A stretch of 50,446 nucleotides of DNA, from the NCBI GenBank assembly GCA_020848695.1, contig JADLHT010000039.1:1-50446 (forward strand), read 5' to 3'. How positions within the stretch are numbered: position 1 is the stretch's first letter; the number at the start of each line of letters is the position of its first letter. Under the pieces are notes generated by a model. The model did not search any database. It saw only the letters and a list, made by a program, of their open reading frames with translations, and had not been told where the DNA came from. The stretch is from Saprospiraceae bacterium. GTDB lineage: Bacteria > Bacteroidota > Bacteroidia > Chitinophagales > Saprospiraceae. The translations under genes were made by a program, and so were the position numbers. Positions 36,936 through 44,865 of this stretch are shown here, in pieces.

Positions 36936-37087
36936 TACTTTTGAGCTAGGATTCAGAAATTAATAAATAATTGACTTTGACTCCTCAAATAACTCAGTAA
37001 GAGACCTTACTTAAGAACACGAAATTTTATTTGTGAGAACCTCTTTTTGCCGGATGAAACTTGGTACATTTCTTCCGGTTTTTTTTT
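36936..37087 (+). ncRNA. Candidate small RNA, about 138 nt
   Basis: A TACTTTTG octamer (36936-36943, plus) predicts a start near 36950. Downstream are hairpin 1 AGTAAG-AGAC-CTTACT (36996-37011), hairpin 2 CAC(g)AAAT-TTT-ATTTGTG (37018-37035, one bulge) and terminator hairpin CCGGA-t-GAAA / TTTC-t-TCCGG (37050-37078, nine-base loop) followed by nine T (37079-37087). No gene precedes this terminator on the plus strand, because lipA is transcribed away from it, so a terminator here implies a transcript that starts inside the gap. No open frame fits inside. No -33 TTTG is seen. I do not match it to a known RNA family by eye. Confidence 0.5.
37050..37087 (+). terminator. Strong intrinsic terminator with no upstream gene
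   Basis: Stem of ten positions with a single T-T mismatch (37050-37059 with 37069-37078) and nine T directly after. The minus-strand side has no matching T-tract, so it acts only on plus-strand transcription. Confidence 0.8.
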
Positions 37088-37202
37088 GAAAATACTAGAC
37101 TATAAGTATATAGTAAAGTCTAGATTTAGTGTGATTGAGGTCTTAAAAGCATTTAAATACCTTTTAAATTTTTATTCACTTAATAAAAAGGCTATGCGAT
37201 TT

Positions 37203-37274
37203 AAAAAAACCATCTCTCAATCAATTACCAAATACAACCGGAGTTAGAATATTAGGTAACATCGAGAGATGGTT
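37203..37274 (-). terminator. Long-loop terminator of the outer-membrane gene at 37316
   Basis: Perfect 11-bp inverted repeat AACCATCTCTC (37208-37218) / GAGAGATGGTT (37264-37274); on the minus strand it ends in seven T. The 45-base loop is itself structured: TTACC (37225-37229) pairs with GGTAA (37255-37259) and AAC-CGGA-GTT lies inside. A run of 12 A at 37285-37296 (T on the minus strand) lies between the gene's stop and this stem. Confidence 0.6.
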
Positions 37275-37315
37275 ATTAATTATCAAAAAAAAAAAAGTGT
37301 TATTAAAATTGCTGC

Positions 37316-38458
37316 TTATTTCATTTCTAAATCATGTGAATGATTCATCATAGTAGATGAGGAATTACCAAAGCGATATGCAACTCCAAAATTGATGGAA
37401 TAATCTGCAAACGCTGCATCGCCTATCGTATAGGTTCCTGAATCTTTAGATCTTAATTTATCAGAGGTGTTTTGTACACGATTTCTTGCCAAGGCATAAG
37501 GTACAGTAGCAAAGAAATCATAATCTTTCCAGGTATAAGAGACACTAGGTTCCAATCCAAGTGTATATCCTGGTCTTCTGAATCCATCGCTTTCTCCCGC
37601 TAAATCTTCACTTGGCACTCCTTCAATTCTTAAACCAGCCCCAAAAACAAAACGATGAACCGTATAATTGAATCCTGCCCTTGCTGAGTATTGATCAGCA
37701 ACACTCATAACATCTGTTCGGTATTTAATTGCGCTTGCAGAAGGCGCACTACCTCTCGCAGTAGAAGTTCCGTTTACATTTCTCGGATTTAATAAATAAT
37801 ATCCATTGGTGTAAAATCGAAGATTTTTATAGACTTTTAAACTTGCGTTTATTTCAAGGGAAACTCCGGTACCACCATCACCAGGTTGTATTGATTGATC
37901 AACCGGAGCTAGAAGATATGTTGTATCATCTTTATAAAAATAATCCTTATACCCATAATCACCAGTTGGGAGCTTAATTCCTAATCCTAATTGAATATTG
38001 CCTATTGAATTTGGCTTGAATAAGGTTGAGTAAACTGATATTCGAACGTCTCCAATACCATTTGAGGCGGTCTCATGTCGAGATTTTCTATCATGTTCGT
38101 ATAATGATGTTCTGCGTATTGATTGAAGTGGTAAAGTTACAGCCAATGACCATCGGTCATTGAATTGTCTGTTAACTCCGAGGTCAAGCAAGTTGGTGTA
38201 GTTTCTAACATCTGTTCCTAATTCTACTCTCTCTTCTTCTTCTTCTTTTCCGCGGTAATGTCTGAATGATTTAAAATATCGATAAGAAGCTGAAATTTGC
38301 CATCCAGAACCCGTTGTACTCAGATTTGTACCTGTGCAGGAAGAGATTGGATTCCTTATAGCAATACAGCCTTGTGCTGTCATAGTGTTAGAGTATAAAA
38401 CAACAGCTATTATTACAAATGCAAATTGTTTTACTAATAAGAATTGGTTTGGTTTCAA
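37316..38458 (-). CDS. Outer-membrane beta-barrel protein with Met/His tail
   Basis: 380-residue exported barrel protein of unknown role. Signal peptide to about residue 29 (MTAQ), then the mature start GCIAIRNPISSC. Alternating amphipathic strands dominate, for example WQISASYRYFKSFRHYRG, RWSLAVTLPLQSI, NIQLGLGIKLPTGDYG, FVFGAGLRIEGVP and SINFGVAYRFG, giving about 14-16 strands. The general pattern resembles the 'MetA-pathway of phenol degradation'/transporter-like barrels, a loose label without known function. The final residues after the last strand (SSSTMMNHSHDLEMK) are rich in Met, His and acidic residues, a possible metal-binding tail exposed to the periplasm. A -7 octamer lies at 38494-38501 and a structured terminator follows at 37203-37274. 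Confidence 0.75.
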   Translation of the reverse strand: MKPNQFLLVKQFAFVIIAVVLYSNTMTAQGCIAIRNPISSCTGTNLSTTGSGWQISASYRYFKSFRHYRGKEEEEERVELGTDVRNYTNLLDLGVNRQFNDRWSLAVTLPLQSIRRTSLYEHDRKSRHETASNGIGDVRISVYSTLFKPNSIGNIQLGLGIKLPTGDYGYKDYFYKDDTTYLLAPVDQSIQPGDGGTGVSLEINASLKVYKNLRFYTNGYYLLNPRNVNGTSTARGSAPSASAIKYRTDVMSVADQYSARAGFNYTVHRFVFGAGLRIEGVPSEDLAGESDGFRRPGYTLGLEPSVSYTWKDYDFFATVPYALARNRVQNTSDKLRSKDSGTYTIGDAAFADYSINFGVAYRFGNSSSTMMNHSHDLEMK

Positions 38459-38806
38459 GTTTGCTTAATTTTAAGTTTGGTTAGTCGAAAGCACAAAATT
38501 ATTAATGATTTATAGCAGAATTTATAAGGAATTGATCATAGTTATAATTTGCTTGACCAAATGATTTCAAAAGTTGACGAATTCAAGCTCATTCCATCAA
38601 CACTCATTAATTGTCCCCTTCAAATCAGGGTTTAATATATAATTTCAATATTTGTAAGTGTTTTAAATAAACACTCCAATACCAAGTTACTGAGAAGAAT
38701 TTATTATAACTAAATTGGTGATATAAAGATCAAACAGTCTTAATTTGAATATAGATAATAATCTTGTAAAGAAATTTTGGCTATAAAAGTAAATCTGGAG
38801 TTAAAA
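38459..38806. other. Intergenic region between two outer-membrane-type genes
   Basis: 348 bases. It holds the -7 element of the left gene (38494-38501) and a 7-bp hairpin AGTGTTT-TAAAT-AAACACT (38657-38675) that may end the right gene, though no T-tract follows. No open frame is seen. Confidence 0.45.
38494..38501 (-). promoter_or_regulatory. Putative -7 element of the outer-membrane gene at 37316
   Basis: Minus-strand TAATTTTG matches TAnnTTTG, 35 bases before the ATG at 38458, giving a leader of about 30 bases. Confidence 0.4.
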
Positions 38807-39589
38807 CTATTTACGCTTACCGAACTGAAGATTGAAGAAGAAGTTTGCAAAAAGAAATGAATTTTTCTCAGTTGCCATTATGGGTACTCTTCCTGAATAA
38901 ACATCGAGACTTACTCCAAACACTATTGCTCGTACATATTTCTCATAGGCTCCCGGATCGAAACCCAAGCCTATTCTCCCAAATGCACCGGGCTTGATAT
39001 TGAGCTCCCCTAAGCCTTTAGCAAATCCGCTTGCCCCTTTAATGTCGTTACGGGATAAAAATTGTTCTTTTCTCTCATCAGAAAATCTAATATCAATAAG
39101 GCGATTAATATTATCTTGTCTTTCATTAACCTGAAGGTAATAGGGTTTTAATAATCCTATTAACAAACCAGCTTCTGCTCTCATAGAAATGGCTACACCG
39201 CGTTTTCTTGATTTTTCAGAGAAATATCTATTCACTCCTCTGCCGATTCTAATATTCCAGAGGTCATTTTGTTTTCCATAAATATAATTGCCTAAGTAAT
39301 TCCCAATAGTACTGTTCTGATTGACTTTTTGTTCTCTTGGATCTTTAAGATGACCTAAGTCAATATGAAAGTAAGTTGAGTAATTGTATTTATGAATTTT
39401 ACCAATATTATAACCTAAATAATAACCATTCGTTTGAATTGCTAAATCGAATGATTTTTCTTTTTTGTAAATGACACCTTTTCTTACAGTTTGTGGGATT
39501 TCAGAGCTCTGACCGGAAACTTGAATCCAAACACAAAACTTTAATAAGATACAGCAAATTAATGTGAACCATTTCATATTTCGTCTCAA
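38807..39589 (-). CDS. Exported outer-membrane-type protein, conserved in Bacteroidota, function unknown
   Basis: 260-residue protein with a signal peptide ending at VSGQ (about residue 27). It contains KEKSFDLAIQTNGYYLGYNIGKIHKYNYSTYFHIDLGHLKDPREQKVN-type segments, a YIYGKQNDLWNIRIGRGVNRYFSEK stretch and LLIGLLKPYYL, a pattern I associate with a small Bacteroidota-specific exported family without assigned function. The many aromatic-rich alternating strands and the final FANFFFNLQFGKRK suggest a small beta barrel. Two in-frame ATGs (39589 and 39577) are possible; the second gives a tighter signal peptide. Its promoter octamer overlaps that of the divergent gene at 39635. Confidence 0.75.
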   Translation of the reverse strand: MRRNMKWFTLICCILLKFCVWIQVSGQSSEIPQTVRKGVIYKKEKSFDLAIQTNGYYLGYNIGKIHKYNYSTYFHIDLGHLKDPREQKVNQNSTIGNYLGNYIYGKQNDLWNIRIGRGVNRYFSEKSRKRGVAISMRAEAGLLIGLLKPYYLQVNERQDNINRLIDIRFSDERKEQFLSRNDIKGASGFAKGLGELNIKPGAFGRIGLGFDPGAYEKYVRAIVFGVSLDVYSGRVPIMATEKNSFLFANFFFNLQFGKRK

Positions 39590-39611
39590 TATCGTAATTT
39601 TTACAATAAAT

Positions 39612-39625
39612 CAAACTTATTTTTG
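39612..39625. promoter_or_regulatory. Overlapping divergent -7 elements
   Basis: Minus strand: TAAGTTTG (plus 39612-39619) for the gene starting at 39589. Plus strand: TATTTTTG (39618-39625) for the gene starting at 39635. The octamers share two bases, so RNA polymerase could not occupy both at once. The plus transcript would start near 39632, almost at its ATG. Confidence 0.45.
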
Positions 39626-39634
39626 CATTTAATC

Positions 39635-40933
39635 ATGCCATCTGTCCATATTAATACAAATTTCAATTCTTCAAGGTTGCAATTTGTACTAGATTTTATC
39701 CAAAAACAATTTACTAATCTCCAAATTAGAATTAAAGATTCAGCTTTCAGTAGCAACATTGAAGGAATTATTATCCAATATGGAGGAATTCCATCCGGAA
39801 GTCATTATTACATAAGCTATCAAGGACTCAATGAGATTGAAAATATGGATCCAATTGCAGATTATGAAAAAATGGAATTTCCCATACTTTTTAAATCTGA
39901 AGATGATCTTGGTTTCGATATTTTCTCAGCAATATTCTGGATGTTGAGTTTCCAGTTTGAAAGGAAGTTAAATTCCAGGCATAAAGATCAGCATGGGCGA
40001 ATTTCATGTATTCATCATCCATTTTATAAGAAACGGCAATATAAACTACCGATTATTGAGTATTGGATTGACTTGTTTATAAAGCAGCTTCAAGAGCGTA
40101 ATCAATTAGTATTCCATAGAAAGATTCATGGAGAAATTTCGTTGGGGATTGATATTGATCAGGCGTGGAAGTATAAATACAAATCCGGAATAAGATCCTT
40201 GGGTGGACTGATGGGAAGTATTATTAAACTCAAGTATAATGAACTTATAGAAAGAATAGAAGTTCTTTGTAATATAAGAAAGGATCCATTTGATACTTAC
40301 CAGTATTTAAATCAGTTTGATCTAAGTCGAAATCAATTAATCTATTTTGTATTGAACGGGAACAATCCTAAATTAGACCCTAATCATTCTTTTAGCCACC
40401 CAAAATTCAGACAACTTATACAGTGGTTGAGTACAAATCACCCTATCGGCTTGCATCCTTCTTACCATACCATTGAAGAACCCGACAGATTAAAGGATCA
40501 GAAAGAAATGTTAGAAGAAATTATTACCATTCCACTTACAAAAAGCAGGCAGCATTATCTTAGAATATTGATTCCAGATACGCTATCTGCATTGGAAGAG
40601 TTAGGTATAAGAGATGATTATAGCATTAGTTTTTTTGACGATACAGGTTTTCGTGCTGGAACCTGTCATGCTTTTTATTACTATGATTTAAGTAATGAAA
40701 GATCAACCAACCTGATCATTCATCCGGTAATTGCAATGGATCGAACCTATCTGCAATATTTAAAATATTCGTCAGCTCAAGTATTACACGATATCGGAAA
40801 ACTCCTTTCTGAGGTAAGATTAATGAATGGAGAAGCGCATATTATTTGGCACAATAGTTCCTTTGATTTTAAAGCTGAATGGAAGACATTTGATGGATTA
40901 TTTGAAAAATTAATTCAGTGGATTAAAAATTGA
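39635..40933 (+). CDS. Polysaccharide deacetylase-like protein (DUF7033-type N-terminus)
   Basis: 432 residues. The N-terminal part (about 1-130; RLQFVLDFI, GIIIQYGG, DIFSAIFWMLSFQFE) is the domain often found before deacetylases in Bacteroidota; the C-terminal part (about 160-432) is an NodB-like barrel with GIDIDQAWKYK as the likely metal/catalytic Asp segment, IGLHPSYHT as the His-X3-His ligand pair, SRQHYLRI, and SISFFDDTGFRAGTCHAFYYYDL. No signal peptide is present, so it acts in the cytosol, perhaps on a nucleotide- or lipid-linked sugar precursor; the substrate is unknown. I use ATG 39635; the TTG at 39623 lies in the promoter octamer, which makes this mRNA nearly leaderless. Confidence 0.78.
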   Translation: MPSVHINTNFNSSRLQFVLDFIQKQFTNLQIRIKDSAFSSNIEGIIIQYGGIPSGSHYYISYQGLNEIENMDPIADYEKMEFPILFKSEDDLGFDIFSAIFWMLSFQFERKLNSRHKDQHGRISCIHHPFYKKRQYKLPIIEYWIDLFIKQLQERNQLVFHRKIHGEISLGIDIDQAWKYKYKSGIRSLGGLMGSIIKLKYNELIERIEVLCNIRKDPFDTYQYLNQFDLSRNQLIYFVLNGNNPKLDPNHSFSHPKFRQLIQWLSTNHPIGLHPSYHTIEEPDRLKDQKEMLEEIITIPLTKSRQHYLRILIPDTLSALEELGIRDDYSISFFDDTGFRAGTCHAFYYYDLSNERSTNLIIHPVIAMDRTYLQYLKYSSAQVLHDIGKLLSEVRLMNGEAHIIWHNSSFDFKAEWKTFDGLFEKLIQWIKN

Positions 40934-41015
40934 ACTTTTATTGTCAGATAACTGATCTAATACATACCATGTGTTAGCTTTATAAAATTTTGTTCCATTA
41001 AGAGTGTATTATGTG

Positions 41016-42920
41016 TCAACTTGACTTTGCAAGCCGACTATTCCAATAACCATAGCTAAAGTAGATTATCAGTCCTACGAGTAACCATACTCCGAAACCA
41101 ATCCAATTGTGTAAAGGAATCTGAGCCATCATATAGAGACAGCTGATAACACCCATTATTGGGATTAAGGATAAATTTTTTAAGAATGAGAATAGAGTAA
41201 GCACTAAGACAGTAATAATCCAAATCCACATCGGAATTTTTGGATAGAATAATTGCAGGTCATTTTCCCAATGGCTTTTAAAAGGAATAGCATATTTTTT
41301 AAAAGTTTTTTTAAAATCATCCTGGCTTAGACTTTTTAAGTAAAGCTCTAATGTTCCTCCTGCTTTAATCCATGCTTTTCCATCGTAATACATTGAATAG
41401 TTGCTTATAAAATTTATCTGATTGCTGTCTAATGATTGAATGGATTGATCGAAATCAACAATTTCTTTCTTTATAGATAGAAAATCCTTCACCATTGAAG
41501 TTTGTTGAGTCCATAAGAAATAAGAGCAAATTATAATCAAAGGTGGAAGGATGAATTTGGCATTGATGTAAGGAGTTTTATAACTTGATGATGAGGTCTG
41601 ATGTTTTCCTCTCAACATCAATACTCCACCGCACACCAGTACAAATGCAAACAAGGTTCCTATACTGCAAAGGTCAGTTACAGTTGTAAGATTAAGAAAC
41701 AGTGCAGGGATCGCAACTACAATACCCGTAATCAAAGTTGAAAAGGAAGGAGTTTTATACTTTGGATGGAGTTTTTTAAAAATTCCGGGAAGCAAACCAT
41801 CTCTACTCATGGACATCCAGATCCTGGGTTGTCCCAATTGAAAAACCAACAATACACTGGCCATAGCAAAAATTGCGCTCACTGCAACAAGACCGCTTAA
41901 CTTGTCCAATCCAATCTTTGAGAATACATAGGCTAAAGGGTCTCCAACGTTCAACTCTTTGTAATTAACCATTCCAGTAAGTACCAAAGCAATAAGAATA
42001 TAAAGTATAGTACAGATCAGAATCGAATACAACATTCCTCGCGGAAGATCCCTTTGGGGATTTTTACATTCTTCAGCTGTAGTTGAAAGTGCATCAAATC
42101 CTATATATGCAAAAAAAACAGCAGACACTCCTTTCAATACTCCACCAATTCCATTCGGCATAAATGGCGACCAGTTCTCTGTGTTTATGTAAAACATACC
42201 TACGATGATCACAAGAATTACAACGGTCAACTTAACGATTACCATTAAGTTACTTGCATTTTTACTTTCCTTCATTCCGACAAAAACTAGCGCAGTAATT
42301 ATAAAAATTATGAGCAAGGCCGGAAGATCTGCTACAAGATGAAAACTACCAATTTTAGGGGCAAGGGTATAAGCAAGGTATCCATTTTGTAAGTTTTGAG
42401 CTAGTTCTTCAAGTTTGGTTCCTTTGCTTAATAAAGAACTTGCTTCAGAATAGTTATTCCATGCCGTAAACCAATCCATCTGCATCCAATGGGGAAGATC
42501 GATTCCGCAATTACTTAGAAAACCACAGAAATAATCGGACCAAGAAATAGCAACTGTAATATTGCCTACAGAATATTCCATAATCAACGCCCATCCGATT
42601 ATCCATGCTATCAACTCTCCAAAAGCAATATAAGAATACGTATAGGCGGATCCGGAAACCGGAACCATACTTGCAAATTCTGCATAGCAAAATGCTGCAA
42701 AACCACAAGCAATAGCAGTGAAAATAAACAAAAAAACTACTCCTGGCCCTCCTTCAAATGAAGCGGTTCCAATGGTACTGAATATACCGGCGCCGATAAT
42801 TGCTGCAATACCCAGTGCAGTAAGATCTCGTACGTTGAGGACCTTATTTAAAGAATGGGAATCCTCTTGTTCCGAAAGAGCCAAATGTAAAGACTTTCGT
42901 CTGAATAGTTTTTTAAGCAT
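41016..42920 (-). CDS. APC-family amino-acid permease (cationic amino-acid transporter-like)
   Basis: 634-residue inner-membrane transporter. The first helices carry the APC signature NVRDLTALGIAAIIGAGIFSTIGTAS (about 28-55) and FCYAEFASMVPVSGSAYTYSYIAFGE (about 77-105); FFAYIGFDALSTTAEECKNPQRDLPRG is typical of the CAT/YfnA branch that moves basic amino acids. It is longer than the usual 470-500 residues because of two hydrophilic insertions, about 140-195 and about 470-555, the second lying between late membrane helices. Arginine uptake would suit the cyanophycin and arginine decarboxylase genes in this window, but the substrate cannot be read from sequence. It is a single-gene unit, divergent from the haem-type lipoprotein gene. 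Confidence 0.85.
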   Translation of the reverse strand: MLKKLFRRKSLHLALSEQEDSHSLNKVLNVRDLTALGIAAIIGAGIFSTIGTASFEGGPGVVFLFIFTAIACGFAAFCYAEFASMVPVSGSAYTYSYIAFGELIAWIIGWALIMEYSVGNITVAISWSDYFCGFLSNCGIDLPHWMQMDWFTAWNNYSEASSLLSKGTKLEELAQNLQNGYLAYTLAPKIGSFHLVADLPALLIIFIITALVFVGMKESKNASNLMVIVKLTVVILVIIVGMFYINTENWSPFMPNGIGGVLKGVSAVFFAYIGFDALSTTAEECKNPQRDLPRGMLYSILICTILYILIALVLTGMVNYKELNVGDPLAYVFSKIGLDKLSGLVAVSAIFAMASVLLVFQLGQPRIWMSMSRDGLLPGIFKKLHPKYKTPSFSTLITGIVVAIPALFLNLTTVTDLCSIGTLFAFVLVCGGVLMLRGKHQTSSSSYKTPYINAKFILPPLIIICSYFLWTQQTSMVKDFLSIKKEIVDFDQSIQSLDSNQINFISNYSMYYDGKAWIKAGGTLELYLKSLSQDDFKKTFKKYAIPFKSHWENDLQLFYPKIPMWIWIITVLVLTLFSFLKNLSLIPIMGVISCLYMMAQIPLHNWIGFGVWLLVGLIIYFSYGYWNSRLAKSS

Positions 42921-43002
42921 GGATTAGCCTTAATTTGCGGTAAACTTAAGGAATGAAATTCTAATTGACGATATTCAAAATCCAATAGTACCAATAAATT
43001 GT

Positions 43003-43010
43003 TATTTTTG
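43003..43010 (+). promoter_or_regulatory. Putative -7 element of the haem-type lipoprotein gene
   Basis: TATTTTTG matches TAnnTTTG, 17 bases before the ATG at 43028; leader about 11 bases. Confidence 0.4.
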
Positions 43011-43027
43011 AGCTTAAATAAATTGCA

Positions 43028-43399
43028 ATGAACTTAAGAAAACTTCTTTACCTATCTATCATTGGGATGCTGGCATTTATACCAAGTTGTGGAGAGGAAG
43101 GCACTGGTTCGGATTGTACTGGAATTGTCAGTACTTATAGTGGATCAGCAATGTTTGTTCTGAATAAAAATTGTGCAATTTCCGGTTGCCATGACCCCAT
43201 GTTTAAATCCGGTGGAGTAGATTACTCAACTTATGAAACGGCAACTCTCTACCTGAAGAATCCTAACAATAGATTTTTATGTAGTATAAATCATGAACCC
43301 GGATGCCCAAAGATGCCTCAGGATATTGCACCCAATAAGATGGATCCTGCTGATATTAAAGTTTTGGAATGCTGGTATAACAATGGTTTTCCGCTCTAA
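43028..43399 (+). CDS. Small cytochrome-c-like lipoprotein (CX4CH)
   Basis: 123-residue lipoprotein (lipobox FIPSC, Cys21) with one haem-type motif in LNKNCAISGCHDP: the spacing is CX4CH instead of the usual CX2CH. A later MPQ (about residue 98) could supply the distal Met ligand, and four further Cys may form disulfides. Similar short domains occur in Bacteroidota and Planctomycetes as 'cytochrome c domain' proteins, often next to other electron carriers, but none is adjacent here. Haem binding is likely but not certain because of the expanded spacing. The polyamine operon begins 30 bases downstream on the same strand, so it may share a transcript with it. Confidence 0.75.
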   Translation: MNLRKLLYLSIIGMLAFIPSCGEEGTGSDCTGIVSTYSGSAMFVLNKNCAISGCHDPMFKSGGVDYSTYETATLYLKNPNNRFLCSINHEPGCPKMPQDIAPNKMDPADIKVLECWYNNGFPL

Positions 43400-43429
43400 T
43401 AATATTTGTTAAACCACTATAATTACTAA

Positions 43430-44830
43430 ATGCACAATAAATACTTTGATCTGATTGATCAAACTTATTTTTTTCCTCAGGACGGATTTGACCTAGAGAA
43501 GGATGAATTGATATTTAATGGAATTCCAGTTATGAACCTTATTCAGAAACATGGCACTCCGTTTAAATTGACCTATCTTCCTAAAATAGGAGATCAGATT
43601 AAGAAAGCCAAGAATCTGTTCAATAAATCAATAAAGTCTGAATCCTATAATGGAAAGTATTATTATTGTTATTGTACAAAGTGTTGTCATTTTTCCTATG
43701 TTATGGAAGAAGTATTGCAACATGATGTTCAATTGGAGACTTCTTCCGCATTCGATATAGATCTGATCCTTTCGCTATACAAAAATGGAAAAATAGGAAA
43801 GGATAGAATTATTGTCAACAATGGTTTTAAAACGAAACAGTATCTTCACAATATAGCCAATCTTATCAACAGTGGATTCAAGAATGTTATTCCTGTATTA
43901 GACAATATCTATGAGTTGGATCATTATGAGAAATTGGTTACTAAAAAATGTAAGGTAGGAGTTCGCGTTGCAACCGAAGAAGAACCAAGATTTGAATTTT
44001 ACACTTCCAGATTGGGTATTCGTTCTTCGGAAATCATTCCATTCTGTAGAGAAAAATTCAAAAAGAAATCCAAGTTTGAACTTTATATGTTACATTTCTT
44101 TGTTGACACCGGAATTAAAGATACTACTTATTATTGGGGTGAACTTAAGAAAGCTGTTAAAACATATATAGAACTCAAAAAACAATTTCCTTCTATCAAA
44201 GCGATTAATATAGGAGGTGGTTTACCAATCAGAAACTCATTGGGATTTGAGTTTGATTATAAATATATGATCTCACAGATAGTTAAGATTATCAAAGAGT
44301 CCTGTGAAGAAGAGGAAATAGATGAACCTGATATTTTTACAGAGTTTGGAAAATACACAGTAGGGGAGTCAGGGGCAACTATTTTTTCAATACTTGAGCA
44401 AAAACAGCAAAATGATTCAGAGATCTGGTATATGGTGGACAATTCCTTGATGAATACCTTGCCGGATAGTTGGGGAATTGCAGAAAGATTTATCCTCCTG
44501 CCAATTAATAAGTGGTATAATGAGTATCGCCGTGTTAACATTGGAGGGCTGACTTGTGATAATTCTGATTATTACAATTCGGAAGAGCAGAACCAACAAC
44601 TGTTTCTGCCGGCTTACAACCGAAGTGACAAGCAACCTTTGTACTTAGGATTTTTTCATACAGGAGCTTATCAGGATGCATTATCCGGATATGGAGGGAT
44701 TAAGCATTGTCTAATTCCTTCTCCCAAACATATCTTGGTCGATCGAGATGATTATGGAAATCTTATCGACTGGGTGTATAATGAAGAGCAAAATGCCAAG
44801 GATATGTTGAAAATTTTAGGATACAATTAG
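43430..44830 (+). CDS. Arginine decarboxylase-like PLP enzyme (fold type III)
   Basis: 466-residue cytosolic decarboxylase of the Orn/DAP/Arg fold-III family, in the short Bacteroidota form. The PLP lysine is K84 in YCTKCCHF; the phosphate-binding Gly loop is INIGGGLP near residue 258-265; EFGKYTVG gives the PLP-ring Glu; and the catalytic Cys-Asp pair of the partner subunit is in GLTCDNSDYY near 372-381. The operon context, an arginase-family and a deoxyhypusine-synthase-like gene, points to arginine to agmatine, though ornithine or carboxynorspermidine cannot be excluded. C80, C82, C85 and C86 cluster around the PLP lysine, which is unusual. ATG 43430 is preferred; spacing to the next gene is 35 bases. 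Confidence 0.8.
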   Translation: MHNKYFDLIDQTYFFPQDGFDLEKDELIFNGIPVMNLIQKHGTPFKLTYLPKIGDQIKKAKNLFNKSIKSESYNGKYYYCYCTKCCHFSYVMEEVLQHDVQLETSSAFDIDLILSLYKNGKIGKDRIIVNNGFKTKQYLHNIANLINSGFKNVIPVLDNIYELDHYEKLVTKKCKVGVRVATEEEPRFEFYTSRLGIRSSEIIPFCREKFKKKSKFELYMLHFFVDTGIKDTTYYWGELKKAVKTYIELKKQFPSIKAINIGGGLPIRNSLGFEFDYKYMISQIVKIIKESCEEEEIDEPDIFTEFGKYTVGESGATIFSILEQKQQNDSEIWYMVDNSLMNTLPDSWGIAERFILLPINKWYNEYRRVNIGGLTCDNSDYYNSEEQNQQLFLPAYNRSDKQPLYLGFFHTGAYQDALSGYGGIKHCLIPSPKHILVDRDDYGNLIDWVYNEEQNAKDMLKILGYN

Positions 44831-44865
44831 AAACCAGAAAGATTTTTTTCCGTTATTCTATTTTT

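Larger units (their letters stand above)
36816..37315. other. 500-base gene-free region with two transcription-unit-like structures
   Basis: It carries, from left to right, the lipA promoter octamer (36820-36827, minus), an AT-rich palindrome near 36870-36893, a plus-strand promoter octamer (36936-36943), three hairpins ending in a strong plus-strand terminator (36996-37087), and a long-loop minus-strand terminator (37203-37274) for the outer-membrane gene at 37316. The only open frame (37047-37247, plus) runs through the plus-strand terminator and is not credible. Confidence 0.6.

Noticed and set aside
37047-37247. Plus-strand open frame of 66 codons in the gap after lipA
   Set aside because: It runs straight through a strong intrinsic terminator (37050-37087) and shows no family features or promoter of its own.
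37285-37296. Twelve-T run (minus strand) as the terminator of the outer-membrane gene at 37316
   Set aside because: No stem directly precedes it on the minus strand; the 11-bp stem at 37208-37274 fits better.
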